Made by a program: the position numbers and the translations under genes. A DNA stretch of 64,000 nucleotides from Candidatus Poseidoniaceae archaeon (GTDB lineage: Archaea; Thermoplasmatota; Poseidoniia; Poseidoniales; Poseidoniaceae): NCBI GenBank assembly GCA_938084675.1, contig CALKGM010000009.1, forward strand, positions 1 to 64,000, given 5' to 3'. The notes under the pieces were generated by a model. The model did no database searches. It worked only from the letters and a program-made list of their open reading frames with translations, and was not told where the DNA came from. Positions 1-8,495 of this stretch are shown here, piece after piece; within the stretch, counting starts at the first letter, position 1, and every line of letters begins with the position of its first letter.

Positions 1-112
1 ACTTGTTTGGATGAACCGCGAAACTACGCATACTCCCAAGACGCGAGGCAAGACCTTGATTCTCGTTCTTTGGCCTGAGGGCGTCAAGTCTGCGTGAAGC
101 GAGGCTGAACGC

Positions 113-406
113 TTACTGCTTTGGTAAATCGTATTCTCCCGAAGCCATCAACCCCTCAAAGAGGAATGGCCCAGCGGGAACGACCGCAGCAATGAACCCA
201 TGAAATAAGGCGGTCAACGACCAGTGTCTGCCAACGCCAATAAACAGCAATCCGATGTAGACCACGAATAAACCACCGTGGATTGCTCCGAATACGGAAA
301 CCATCTCTGGTTCTCCTGCAAAATACTTCATCGGCATGGCATAGAACATCAAGGAAAGGAAGGAAAAGCCTTCGAGGTAGCCCACAAACGCGACCCAGTT
401 CTTCAT
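113..406 (-). CDS. DUF3817 family small membrane protein
   Basis: A 97-residue hydrophobic protein with about three membrane segments. The N-terminal pattern (VGYLEGFSFLSLMF, then a Met/Lys-rich stretch, then GAIHGGLFVVYI) matches the DUF3817 integral membrane family, whose biochemical role is not established. Its ATG overlaps the stop of the upstream ABC ATPase gene by an ATGA junction, so it is very probably the last gene of the TetR/ABC exporter operon and translationally coupled to it. This suggests, but does not show, that it accompanies the exporter in the membrane. About 110 bases lie between its stop and the window edge, and no gene could be assigned there. Confidence 0.8.
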   Translation of the reverse strand: MKNWVAFVGYLEGFSFLSLMFYAMPMKYFAGEPEMVSVFGAIHGGLFVVYIGLLFIGVGRHWSLTALFHGFIAAVVPAGPFLFEGLMASGEYDLPKQ

Positions 407-1389
407 GCTTTGACCTCGACCATCGGCCTACTTGAACCACACGAAGGGCACAGCTGGTCATCGGTATCGGCGTAATCATGCTTGCACGCAGGACAGACCG
501 AAGCGAGTTCCATCTTGCCCATGGTTTCAACAGCGTCTCCTTGCAATGAAAGATAACCGCTGGCAACATTGCCAACAGTATAGCGGCCCGCACCGCCCAA
601 ACGAATCAACAAATCCGGGGGCAACGTAACGGTTCCAGTTTCATCAATGATCAGTTCACGGTCTTTACTAAGGTCTTCAACATCTACAGATTCGCCGTGT
701 TCAGCGACAAAGCGTCCGTCACGCAGTTCAAGCGAGCGGTTGGCGAACGCTGCAACTTCCTTGGAGTGCGTCACGAGAAGGAACGAGACTCCGTCATTGA
801 GGTGCAAGTCTTTGAACAACGCAAGAACTTCACGGCTGGTTACCGGGTCAAGAGCCCCTGTAGGTTCGTCTGCGAGAATCAAACGAGGTTGAGTGATCAG
901 CGCCCGAGCAATAGCAACGCGTTGTTGCTCACCACCGCTCAGCATCGCCGGAAGCGCATTGATTCTGTGCCCCATGCCCAATCGAGTGAGCATAGCATCT
1001 GCAAGTTGGAGTGCTTTCTTTGAAGCAACTCCTTGGTGACGCAACGGTTGAGCAACGTTGTCCCGAGCATTGAGGTTCGGCAGAAGGTTACCTTCTTGGA
1101 AAATGAAGGAGACTGTTTTCTGACGCAGTTCAACCAACTCTTGCCCGGAAAGACGAGTCATGTTCTTACCAGCCAAACTTACAGACCCTGCACTTGGTTT
1201 CATCAGTCCACCAAGACATTTCATCAGAGTTGATTTTCCTGACCCTGATGGGCCAACTACAGCAATTGCTTCTCCGGATTTCATGTTGATGTGAAGTCCT
1301 CGGAGGGCAACGACGTTCCCGTCTTCCGCTTTGGATTCATACACGTGATAAAGGCCATCTGCTTGTAAAATCGTATCAACCATCTTCAT
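403..1389 (-). CDS. ABC exporter ATPase (LolD/MacB-type) with C-terminal zinc ribbon
   Basis: A 328-residue ATP-binding subunit. The Walker A motif GPSGSGKST is near residue 45, the signature [15 protein letters not shown] near 150, and Walker B with the following acidic residue (LILADEPTGA) just after it. This is the LolD/MacB/FtsE-like group that partners FtsX-type permeases. The ATG at 1389 was chosen because it overlaps the permease stop in an ATGA junction; the open frame extends further upstream but only through permease coding sequence. After the ATPase core there is an extra domain of about 90 residues ending in two CxxC knuckles (CPACKHDY and CPSCGSS), a zinc-ribbon arrangement unusual for this family. 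It sits downstream of the permease while a second ATPase gene sits upstream, so the assembled transporter may use two different ATPases. Confidence 0.9.
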   Translation of the reverse strand: MKMVDTILQADGLYHVYESKAEDGNVVALRGLHINMKSGEAIAVVGPSGSGKSTLMKCLGGLMKPSAGSVSLAGKNMTRLSGQELVELRQKTVSFIFQEGNLLPNLNARDNVAQPLRHQGVASKKALQLADAMLTRLGMGHRINALPAMLSGGEQQRVAIARALITQPRLILADEPTGALDPVTSREVLALFKDLHLNDGVSFLLVTHSKEVAAFANRSLELRDGRFVAEHGESVDVEDLSKDRELIIDETGTVTLPPDLLIRLGGAGRYTVGNVASGYLSLQGDAVETMGKMELASVCPACKHDYADTDDQLCPSCGSSRPMVEVKA

Positions 1390-4300
1390 TCCCCCTTCAG
1401 CACACTGGCCAAGTCTGCCTTTAGTGCACGACGTGTGGTAACAAGAAGCGCTACAACGACGGCAGCAAACACTGCAAGCGACACCAGAATAATCTGGGTC
1501 CACGGATAGACCAACGTTCGATTTATCGTGGTTGATGAACCTCCAAATATTTGGAAGATAAACCCGAAGATGTCAAAGAATCCGTTGAATGAAAGAGCAA
1601 CCCCCACACCAAGTATAATTCCAAGAATCATTGAAACCATAACAATGGAGAGAATTTCAAAGAGAACCAGTCGGATGATTTGGTTTGGTGATGCACCAAT
1701 CGCTTGCAAAACAGCCAGTTCCTTCTGACGCTGGCTGAGAACGAGTGACAAGAATACGAAACTTGAGGCTACAGCAGCAACACTTGCAACGACAAATTGC
1801 AACGAAAGAAGTCCCGGAGTTCCGAAAATTAGACCACCGTTTCTCTCAACGCTTTTGTGGGTGCTTGACCAATCAACCACGTTTGAGACACGTGCATCTG
1901 CCTTCAGTTTTGAGCCAAGTGATTCAAGGTCATCCCCTGTAACACCATTCACGCGTACGATCCAATCGGTTGAGGTGTAATTGTCAACAGCGTCATCGCC
2001 TACAAAGGAACGCCATGAGCTTTCGCCGATGATGAGTGAAGAACCAATTGTGGGAGCACTCACACCTGGAATGTATTCGTGGGTGCCCATGTAATACAAT
2101 TCGTGGTTGAACGGAGTGATATCAATACGAACCATAGTGTTGGCCAAGAAAAATTGATTCGCCAGTGGTGTAGGAGTTTCTGAGAACCCAGTTGCACAAC
2201 CTGTTTCATCAGAATTGCTTCCGTCTGGACATGTTGTATTGCTGAGAATCGCATTTGATAGGTCGAGTGTTCCCCATGACCATGCCCCTTCCAAATTAGC
2301 TTCTGTGAAGTCTGTGCCGTCAACAGATCCTGGACCAAACAACCTCAAAAGAATAGTGTCTCTTAGGTCCGCCCCCGTGAGGTCGGCTCCGCTCAAATCC
2401 ACGTTAAAGAGGAGCGATTCACTGAGATTCACATCTTCAAGATTTGATTCTGAAAGATTTGAGGTGGTGAAATCGGCCAGACTCAGGTTCCGATTGCTGA
2501 GGTCTTGGTTTTCCAGATTAAGTCCAGACCAATCTCGTTGCATGAGCATAGCATAGCCTTCCAGCACCTCTTCAATCGACAAGTTAGCATTAGTTAAGCC
2601 GCCAGTGGAGAAATTAAATTCAGCCTTTTCCCAAACAAAATTAATGTTCGCAGATTTTCCGCTTGAGTCGTCTTTCTTGAGGAGAACATCATCGAGTTCA
2701 TTTTCATCGCCGCCACGGTCTGAACCTGCAAGGCCAAGCGAGTAGGCAGCATCAGGACCTGCAGAGAAGCCATCCTGAGCATATGCAGTTAATGTTGGTG
2801 AAACCTCAGTTCCGGGAACAGCTTGTTCGCTCCATTTGAGAACTTCTTTATTGTTATCAAACAAGACATAAGTTTGCAATTTATCTCCACCTTGAGAATC
2901 AGCCAGCATCAGTTCTGGAACACTGGTGATGAGAGGCGTAACCGTTCCGTCGGTGAATTCTCCAATCAATGATGCAAGGGTTGCGCTATCGGTCCCTTCT
3001 TCCATCGTAATTTGAAGGTCTGACCCCACGGTAGCGTCAACGGTCTTCTCGTCAACCAATGTACCCGTGTAGCCTTGTACAGCAGCAAGGGTGACGATGG
3101 AAAGCGTGAGAAGCATAATCACTGCGAGACGATTGACTGATTCTGCTGAACCGGAACCCTTCAGTCCTCGCTTAACATCGTTAAGCAACGGAGTTCGTCC
3201 GAGAATAACCTGCATGATTTGCGGGCCTTTTGCTCCGATTCTTCCAAGCAAGAGGGCCCCGCCGATCCACAAGGCAAAGGGTCCAAAGATACCGATGAGT
3301 CCTTCAATGAAGAAATTTGAAACAATACCGTCATCGTTGACATTCATCTCTAGCCATGTATCTACAACAGCGAGCATTCCAAAGAGGAATGCAGTCCAGT
3401 GTAACCAACGCTTTGGTTGGGCTTTCACACTTGACTTGCGAACACCTTCTTCAATCTCAAGTTCAATGAACTCTCTTGCTCGGCTTCTTCCGAAAACAAG
3501 GGCAAGTCCAAGTGTCGTGATGGCTGTGAAAAGAGTCGCACCTACGCTAAGCGTTGGAGTAACGTCGAAATCTCCTGTTCGGAATTCCATGAACCCGACG
3601 GCAGACAATACAATCGGAACACTTAGCAGGGCGAGGAGGTATCCTGCAAGCCACGCTACTGAAGACATCACAAAGAGTTCAAGCAAAACCATGCCCTGTA
3701 AACGCTGACCATCCGCACCGATTACACGATGAATACTGACTTCCCTTCTCCGTTGTTCAAGAGAGAGAACCAAACCGTATATCAGGACGGCAAGAGAGAG
3801 AATGACGATTGGAATCATGATGATGTAATCAAAGATTTGAATCAGACCTAGGAAAATATTCAGGAAGGTAATGGTTCCACTGACGATATCGGTGTAGAAC
3901 AACTCGACTCCCTCGTCGGTGTAAGTTCCAGCCTGCACTCGTGTACCAAGGTCTTCAAGCCAATCTGCTGCATCTGCTGTTGATGAGGTTGGCAGCTGAC
4001 CGCGGTCAATGGTCACTCCGAGATACATGTGGTCGTAATCCATCAATGTGCCACGTTCGGATTCATCCAGAACTTCCCATGTAGTGAAAATTGGATTGAA
4101 CGCCAGCGTAGGGTTTCCAAAATCCCAAGGTTCGTATATGCCCATGACCGTCAAATTCTCTACCGTCATTATCATTCTGCAGTAAATCATTTCATTTTCT
4201 TCAGGAGTGACCTCTCCTGCACAATTCTCATCGTTAACGGTCCCCTCAAAAATGGTTGATTCATCCACGACATAAGCAAATGAGAGGCTGTCCAATTGAT

Positions 4301-5036
4301 CTCCAACATTTGCTTGTGCTTGGCTCGCAATCGTTGATGGAAGAATTATTCCTCGCTGCTCGCTCATGTTTTCAGGGGTGGGCCATTCACCCAAACCTGC
4401 GATAATGTTTCCTCCAAGTCGGTCCGCTAATTCGCCGTCAAAGGCTTCGGGACCGAGGAATCGAATGGCACGCTTGTCCGAAATTGGTGGCCCGGCTTCG
4501 GCAGCCTCGGGGTAGTCAAACGTGACGTTGCCCCAATAGGGGTTAGCATCGTCGGTAATCGCTCGCATCTCAAGAGGTTGAGCCACAACAAATTCCAAAT
4601 TGAAAAAGCCGCCGCTGTGTATTCCTTGTCTGCCAAGGACCAGCGTACAGTCATTGAATTCAGGGAAGTCGGACAATAATTCATCGCAGACATTGGTCAT
4701 CGTGGTTGTGTTGTTGGACCATCCGGTACTGTTCTCAACACCAGGAAGTGGAGTACGAGCGTACTCAATTTTGGCGTCGAAGGGTTCGGAATCCAAGGAT
4801 TCCTCAAAAAAGAGTTGTGAGAGACCAACCCCGTAAGCAAGGACGGTCGTAATGACCAACGAAGCGAGGAACACACCCGCAATGACTGCGAGGCCGCGTT
4901 CCTTTCCACGCCATGCTCCTTGAGCGGCGAGACGAAGCCTGCTGGGTGCTTCCATGAAACGGTGGGTCGCCCGGTTTAGCATGGAGCGACTTGCGGGAAA
5001 GTCTGATTCTTTGAGTTCAAGTTCCTTATCGCTCAT
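1386..5036 (-). CDS. Giant FtsX/MacB-type ABC permease with pentapeptide-repeat ectodomain
   Basis: A 1,216-residue permease with two FtsX modules in one chain. There is an N-terminal membrane helix at about residues 50-75 followed by a first ectodomain of about 310 residues. A first FtsX-like helix block spans roughly 400-530, and further helices lie near 560-660. A second large ectodomain spans about 660-1075, and a terminal FtsX block spans about 1085-1215 (LSQRQKELAVLQAIGAS is the characteristic cytoplasmic loop). Residues about 837-905 are a run of A(N/D)LxxxxL-type pentapeptide repeats (for example LSGADLTGADLRD), which form right-handed beta-helices in other proteins. It overlaps both flanking ATPase genes by ATGA junctions. 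Family knowledge suggests export or extraction of lipoproteins, lipids or peptides through mechanotransmission; the substrate cannot be read from the sequence. Confidence 0.88.
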   Translation of the reverse strand: MSDKELELKESDFPASRSMLNRATHRFMEAPSRLRLAAQGAWRGKERGLAVIAGVFLASLVITTVLAYGVGLSQLFFEESLDSEPFDAKIEYARTPLPGVENSTGWSNNTTTMTNVCDELLSDFPEFNDCTLVLGRQGIHSGGFFNLEFVVAQPLEMRAITDDANPYWGNVTFDYPEAAEAGPPISDKRAIRFLGPEAFDGELADRLGGNIIAGLGEWPTPENMSEQRGIILPSTIASQAQANVGDQLDSLSFAYVVDESTIFEGTVNDENCAGEVTPEENEMIYCRMIMTVENLTVMGIYEPWDFGNPTLAFNPIFTTWEVLDESERGTLMDYDHMYLGVTIDRGQLPTSSTADAADWLEDLGTRVQAGTYTDEGVELFYTDIVSGTITFLNIFLGLIQIFDYIIMIPIVILSLAVLIYGLVLSLEQRRREVSIHRVIGADGQRLQGMVLLELFVMSSVAWLAGYLLALLSVPIVLSAVGFMEFRTGDFDVTPTLSVGATLFTAITTLGLALVFGRSRAREFIELEIEEGVRKSSVKAQPKRWLHWTAFLFGMLAVVDTWLEMNVNDDGIVSNFFIEGLIGIFGPFALWIGGALLLGRIGAKGPQIMQVILGRTPLLNDVKRGLKGSGSAESVNRLAVIMLLTLSIVTLAAVQGYTGTLVDEKTVDATVGSDLQITMEEGTDSATLASLIGEFTDGTVTPLITSVPELMLADSQGGDKLQTYVLFDNNKEVLKWSEQAVPGTEVSPTLTAYAQDGFSAGPDAAYSLGLAGSDRGGDENELDDVLLKKDDSSGKSANINFVWEKAEFNFSTGGLTNANLSIEEVLEGYAMLMQRDWSGLNLENQDLSNRNLSLADFTTSNLSESNLEDVNLSESLLFNVDLSGADLTGADLRDTILLRLFGPGSVDGTDFTEANLEGAWSWGTLDLSNAILSNTTCPDGSNSDETGCATGFSETPTPLANQFFLANTMVRIDITPFNHELYYMGTHEYIPGVSAPTIGSSLIIGESSWRSFVGDDAVDNYTSTDWIVRVNGVTGDDLESLGSKLKADARVSNVVDWSSTHKSVERNGGLIFGTPGLLSLQFVVASVAAVASSFVFLSLVLSQRQKELAVLQAIGASPNQIIRLVLFEILSIVMVSMILGIILGVGVALSFNGFFDIFGFIFQIFGGSSTTINRTLVYPWTQIILVSLAVFAAVVVALLVTTRRALKADLASVLKGE

Positions 5037-5830
5037 ATCTCTTCACCTACGGTTTCATCTGCATCGTTCTCGGAATCATCGTCCTCAACTGCACTTGCGT
5101 CTTCTTCGGCTACAGGTTGGTCGGTATCATCATCCAAGCCCCATGCTGAACGAATATCGGACGCTTCAGTCTTTCCATCGTTGAGAAGTAACATTCGGTC
5201 AGCATTTGATGCAAGGTCAGGGTCGTGAGTGACCATAAGAATAGATATCGGGTTTTCTTTGTCGTGACAGAGTTCCTTGAACAAAGCAAGAACTTCTTTC
5301 CCGCTTGCAATGTCTAGGTTGCCTGTAGGCTCGTCAGCAAGGAGAACCGGTCGATTCCCTGCAATGGCGCGAGCAATGGCCACACGTTGTTGTTGGCCAC
5401 CGGACAACTGGTCAGGAATGTGATGCATGCGGTCACCTAACCCTACCTTTTCTAGAGCGATGACGGCGGCGTTTTCTGCCTCTGATGCTGACATCCCAGA
5501 GAGTTCAAGCGCCATTGCGACATTGTCCGCTGCGGTTAGATTTTCAAGAAGGTGGAAATCCTGGAAAATCCATCCAACAAGTTCTCGTCGGACATCTACG
5601 ACTCCCGACGGCCCTTTCAGCCCGTAGGTTCGGTCTCCAAGTGTGATGGAGCCATCATCACCTGCTAGAAGTCCGCCGATGATGTTGAGAAGTGTTGACT
5701 TTCCAGAGCCGGATGGACCCATGAGAGCCACCATCTCGCCCTGTTTGATGTTCATGTCCACGCCCTTGAGGACCTGCAGTTTGTTCGAACCTGACCCGAA
5801 GGCTTTGGTTAAATTATTGACCTGTAGCAT
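5033..5830 (-). CDS. ABC exporter ATPase (LolD/MacB-type), acidic tail
   Basis: A 265-residue ATP-binding subunit with Walker [10 protein letters not shown], signature [15 protein letters not shown] and Walker [13 protein letters not shown], typical of the ATPases that drive FtsX-fold permeases. The start at 5830 ([11 protein letters not shown]) is supported by a strong Shine-Dalgarno GAGGAG placed 5 nt upstream; an in-frame start 30 nt earlier lacks this. The last 45 or so residues form an Asp/Glu-rich tail. The stop overlaps the permease start in an ATGA junction. It is the second gene of the operon, after the TetR regulator. Its sequence differs from that of the other ATPase (403-1389), so a heterodimeric ATPase pair on one fused permease is the likely assembly. 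Confidence 0.92.
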   Translation of the reverse strand: MLQVNNLTKAFGSGSNKLQVLKGVDMNIKQGEMVALMGPSGSGKSTLLNIIGGLLAGDDGSITLGDRTYGLKGPSGVVDVRRELVGWIFQDFHLLENLTAADNVAMALELSGMSASEAENAAVIALEKVGLGDRMHHIPDQLSGGQQQRVAIARAIAGNRPVLLADEPTGNLDIASGKEVLALFKELCHDKENPISILMVTHDPDLASNADRMLLLNDGKTEASDIRSAWGLDDDTDQPVAEEDASAVEDDDSENDADETVGEEI

Positions 5831-5841
5831 AGTATCTCCTC
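5828..5841 (-). promoter_or_regulatory. Strong Shine-Dalgarno fixing the ATPase start
   Basis: On the minus strand the sequence reads GAGGAGATACT directly before ATG. The same GAGGAGATAC-N-ATG arrangement precedes SRP19 (34071-34084), so this species clearly uses Shine-Dalgarno initiation for internal operon genes. Confidence 0.75.
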
Positions 5842-5890
5842 GGAATATGTATTTTTTCAAAAATTGAATATATCAATGCCTGTTTTTTAA

Positions 5891-6535
5891 TCAGTCGGTT
5901 TTCTCATCGCTGGTTGACTGCAGAAGCGACCTCAGGGTACGTCCGAGCAAGTCATGAAGGGTCTGATTCGTTGGCGAAGGAGGAGCATCGGTTGTGTATG
6001 AATCCAACATCAATTCGTAGAATGTGTCGCTCACGCCTTCGGTCAAGGTGAGCAGCATAGATGCCGAAAGATCTGTGCGTACCAAACCCCATTCCTGTCC
6101 CACTTGAATACAGCGAAGAAAGTGGCTTTGTAGTGGTTGGCAGCATTTCTCGAGACGCTCTTGAATAGGGTGGTTTGGAGGAATTTGTTGCGATACCATG
6201 CGTCCAATCTCAACAAATTCTTTTTCTTCCCAAAGTTGTTCTGAAATAAGTCTAATTTGGCGCATATGGGCCCAATATCCAGTTTTTGATGTTGGTTGCC
6301 CATGCTCCAATAATCGCAAGTTGAGGGCATCCAAGCCCTCTTGGATGATGGTGAAAAATAAGTCGGCCTTGTCTTCAAACCAATAATAGAACTGACCCTT
6401 GGAGATCTCTATTTCCTTGAGCAAGAGATTGAGTGACATTGAATCATAACCATGAGTGGAAAATTGTAATTTTGATATCTTGAGCACGCGATTCTTCTCT
6501 TCCTCGGGAAGATTAAGGAATCGGTTTAACGGCAT
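5891..6535 (-). CDS. TetR-family transcriptional regulator
   Basis: A 214-residue one-component regulator. The N-terminal 60 residues have the TetR helix-turn-helix pattern (HGYDSMSLNLLLKEIEIS then KGQFYYWFEDKADLF), and the remaining helical part is the variable ligand-binding/dimerisation domain. It is the first gene of the exporter operon and ends 60 nt before the first ATPase. TetR proteins next to ABC exporters usually repress the operon until an inducing compound binds; that role here is inferred. A palindrome lies directly between the TATA-like element and the start codon (6552-6566), the expected place for an autoregulatory operator. The ligand is unknown. Confidence 0.9.
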   Translation of the reverse strand: MPLNRFLNLPEEEKNRVLKISKLQFSTHGYDSMSLNLLLKEIEISKGQFYYWFEDKADLFFTIIQEGLDALNLRLLEHGQPTSKTGYWAHMRQIRLISEQLWEEKEFVEIGRMVSQQIPPNHPIQERLEKCCQPLQSHFLRCIQVGQEWGLVRTDLSASMLLTLTEGVSDTFYELMLDSYTTDAPPSPTNQTLHDLLGRTLRSLLQSTSDEKTD

Positions 6536-6551
6536 AGAAGCACTTCAAACC

Positions 6552-6577
6552 GCCGGTCTGACCGCCAGTATATGTAT
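6552..6577 (-). promoter_or_regulatory. Promoter and candidate TetR operator
   Basis: On the minus strand an ATACATATAC TATA-like box (6568-6577) lies 37 nt (centre) upstream of the TetR ATG. Between box and ATG, at 6552-6566, is an odd-centred palindrome with arms CGGTC/GACCG around a central base, extendable to 15 bp with one mismatch. An operator at the transcription start region would let TetR block initiation. The palindrome is seen; its binding is inferred. Confidence 0.55.
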
Positions 6578-6676
6578 GTTTGGTCTTTTGCCCCAAGCCA
6601 GAAATCCATCTGTATGAAGTATGCTCAATCCATAGAGGGAGTAAGTTAAGCGGAGATTACGTCAACGAAAATTGAC

Positions 6677-6724
6677 CGAGCTTACGCTCGTTCGTGATTG
6701 GAAGTGTGCTCTGCATGAGCAGAG
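6677..6724 (-). terminator. Two hairpins after the cold-shock gene
   Basis: Two perfect stem-loops lie just past the csp stop codon: CGAGC-TTAC-GCTCG (6677-6690) and CTCTGC-ATGA-GCAGAG (6709-6724). No long T run follows, so intrinsic termination is uncertain; they may serve 3' end definition or mRNA stability. Confidence 0.4.
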
Positions 6725-6733
6725 AACAATGTC

Positions 6734-6925
6734 TCACTCGACTTTACTGACGCCGATGGCGTTAGGGCCTTTGGGGCCTTCACCGATTTCAAACTGAACG
6801 GTATCTCCGTCAGTGATCTCTCCGGTGACTTCTGAGATGTGGACGAAAAGGTCGTCTCCACCTTCAACTTCAATAAATCCGAATCCTTTTACTTGGTTAA
6901 ACCACTTGACAGTTCCTTGCGCCAT
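6734..6925 (-). CDS. Cold-shock protein, CspA family
   Basis: A 63-residue single cold-shock domain. The RNP1-like motif KGFGFIEV and RNP2-like motif DLFVHISEV are both present, preceded by the typical GTVKWFN start. Such proteins bind single-stranded RNA or DNA and melt RNA structure at low temperature. Length equals that of bacterial CspA-type proteins, and the family is patchy in archaea, so ancient acquisition from bacteria is likely (inference). The gene follows livF by 68 nt on the same strand, with a 12-bp palindrome in the spacer. No clear TATA box was seen at the usual distance, so it may be read through from the liv operon. Confidence 0.95.
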   Translation of the reverse strand: MAQGTVKWFNQVKGFGFIEVEGGDDLFVHISEVTGEITDGDTVQFEIGEGPKGPNAIGVSKVE

Positions 6926-6942
6926 AAACGCCGGTCAAATCT

Positions 6943-6954
6943 TCAAGTACTTGA
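6943..6954. other. 12-bp palindrome upstream of csp
   Basis: TCAAGTACTTGA is a perfect palindrome 18 bases upstream of the csp start codon, in the transcribed or promoter region. A regulator site or a small RNA stem is possible; nothing further can be said. Confidence 0.3.
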
Positions 6955-6993
6955 GGAAGATGGAAAGAAAGCCCTTTTTTGAACGGAATTACA

Positions 6994-7713
6994 TCAGTCA
7001 TCGTGAGAGCCGAGGAAGTATTCTCCAATCTCTGGATCGTTGAGGATGAAGTCCGCATCTCCAGTATGAACGACCTTTCCATTTGCGAAGATGTAACCTC
7101 TATCTGAACGAGCTAGGCTTAAACGAGCATTTTGTTCCACAATGAGGACCGTAATGCCTTCTTTTCGCAAGTTATCAATTCGTTCAATGATCTGTTGTTG
7201 ATAGAGCGGTGAAAGAGCGGCTGTAGGTTCGTCCAAGAGAAGGAACGATGGGTCTGAAATCAAGGCTCGTGAAATGGCTAACATTTGGCGTTCACCGCCT
7301 GAGAGAGAAGCCGCCAAGTCATGCTCTCTTGAACGAAGGTCAGGGAACATGTTGAGGGCTCGCTCAATGCGTTCTTTCAAGACCTTGTTTGAAAGGGAAT
7401 TACCCCCCATCTGCAAGTTCTCTTCAACCGATAGCGTCGGAAACACGTTATTCACTTGAGGAACATAGGCGATTCCTTTGTTGACCAGTTGGTCCGTACG
7501 CAACTTTTCAATGGATTCACCATCATAAGAGACTTCCCCGTCGTAATAGGTCGCTATTCCGAACAAGGCTTTGATGAAGGTCGATTTTCCGCATCCATTT
7601 GGTCCAATGATAGTGACAAATTCTCCTTTGTCAACATAGAGGTCTACGCCGTAAAGAATCTGCACGCTCCCATAACCAGCCGTTAGGCCCTTGACATCAA
7701 GCATACGCGTCAT
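6994..7713 (-). CDS. livF: Branched-chain amino acid ABC transporter ATPase LivF
   Basis: A 239-residue ATPase of the LivF subgroup, with Walker A GPNGCGKSTF near residue 36, signature LSGGERQMLAISRAL near 140 and Walker B FLLLDEPTAALSP. Length and the short C-terminus after the H-loop (VEQNARLSLARSDRGYIF) match LivF rather than LivG. It powers uptake of leucine, isoleucine, valine or related compounds together with LivG and the fused LivHM permease. The ATG overlaps the livG stop by an ATGA junction, so the genes are translationally coupled. It is the last transporter gene of the operon. Confidence 0.93.
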   Translation of the reverse strand: MTRMLDVKGLTAGYGSVQILYGVDLYVDKGEFVTIIGPNGCGKSTFIKALFGIATYYDGEVSYDGESIEKLRTDQLVNKGIAYVPQVNNVFPTLSVEENLQMGGNSLSNKVLKERIERALNMFPDLRSREHDLAASLSGGERQMLAISRALISDPSFLLLDEPTAALSPLYQQQIIERIDNLRKEGITVLIVEQNARLSLARSDRGYIFANGKVVHTGDADFILNDPEIGEYFLGSHDD

Positions 7714-8495
7714 TCTTCTTCCCCCCCATCAGCAGCCCCACCGAGATAAGCCTCGATAACGGCACGGTTTGATTTGACTTCATCGGGGGTCCCAACCATC
7801 AGAACTTCTCCTTCATTCATGACAACAATACGGTCTACGCCTTGGCGGAGGATGAAATCCATGTTATGTTCAATGACGAGAACCGAAATGCCAGTTGTGT
7901 CCACGAGTTCTCTTAAATTGGTGAAAATTTTCATCGCAAGTGGGCCCGCCACACCTGCAACAGGTTCATCGAGCAAGAGCAAATCCGGACTCCCCATCAT
8001 TGAACGACCGATATCAACAAGTTTGCTTTGCCCGCCCGAGAGTTCACTCGCAAGGTTGTGTGCCATGTGGGGAACCTCAAGTTGGTCAAGAACAGCAAAA
8101 GCGTTAGCCAGGCGTTCTTTTTCTGAGGGTCGAGACCGTCCTCGGAATAAGGAAAGGAAGGGGTTGGGTGAAAACTGCTTGCGCGGTGGAACCAACATGT
8201 TCTCAATGACAGTCATGTCTTTCCAAAGGCGTGTGTGCTGGAAGGTTCGGGTCATCCCTAATTTTTGTATTTGGTCTGGGCGTTTGTCTGAGACATCTTC
8301 CCCAAACACCTCAACGGTTCCTGAAGTCTGTTGAAGAAGGCCACTGATGCAGTTGAAAGTAGTCGATTTACCGCACCCGTTTGGACCGATTAAACCGATG
8401 AATTCTCCCTTTTTGACATCAAAGGTGACGTCCTTAACGGCGACCAAACCGCCAAACTCCATTCGCAAATTCTTGACTGACAAAAGTGGCTTCAT
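7710..8495 (-). CDS. livG: Branched-chain amino acid ABC transporter ATPase LivG
   Basis: A 261-residue ATPase with Walker A GPNGCGKSTTFNCISG, Walker B DLLLLDEPVAGV and the LivG-type C-terminal region containing IEHNMDFI, where LivG proteins differ from LivF. The ABC signature reads LSGGQSKLVDIGRSM, slightly off the usual LSxGQQRxLEIARAL of LivG, but the key Ser-Gly-Gly is intact. It overlaps both the permease stop and the livF start by ATGA junctions. It acts on the cytoplasmic face of the LIV transporter. Confidence 0.93.
   Translation of the reverse strand: MKPLLSVKNLRMEFGGLVAVKDVTFDVKKGEFIGLIGPNGCGKSTTFNCISGLLQQTSGTVEVFGEDVSDKRPDQIQKLGMTRTFQHTRLWKDMTVIENMLVPPRKQFSPNPFLSLFRGRSRPSEKERLANAFAVLDQLEVPHMAHNLASELSGGQSKLVDIGRSMMGSPDLLLLDEPVAGVAGPLAMKIFTNLRELVDTTGISVLVIEHNMDFILRQGVDRIVVMNEGEVLMVGTPDEVKSNRAVIEAYLGGAADGGEEE

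Noticed and set aside
1..112. Possible gene at the left edge (open frames on the plus strand, and a minus-strand ATG at 31).
   Set aside because: Fragments are too short, with no recognisable motif and no decisive start signal.
3091..3708. A 205-codon plus-strand open frame inside the permease gene.
   Set aside because: It is antisense to clear FtsX coding sequence and its product is Ser/Arg-rich without domain pattern.
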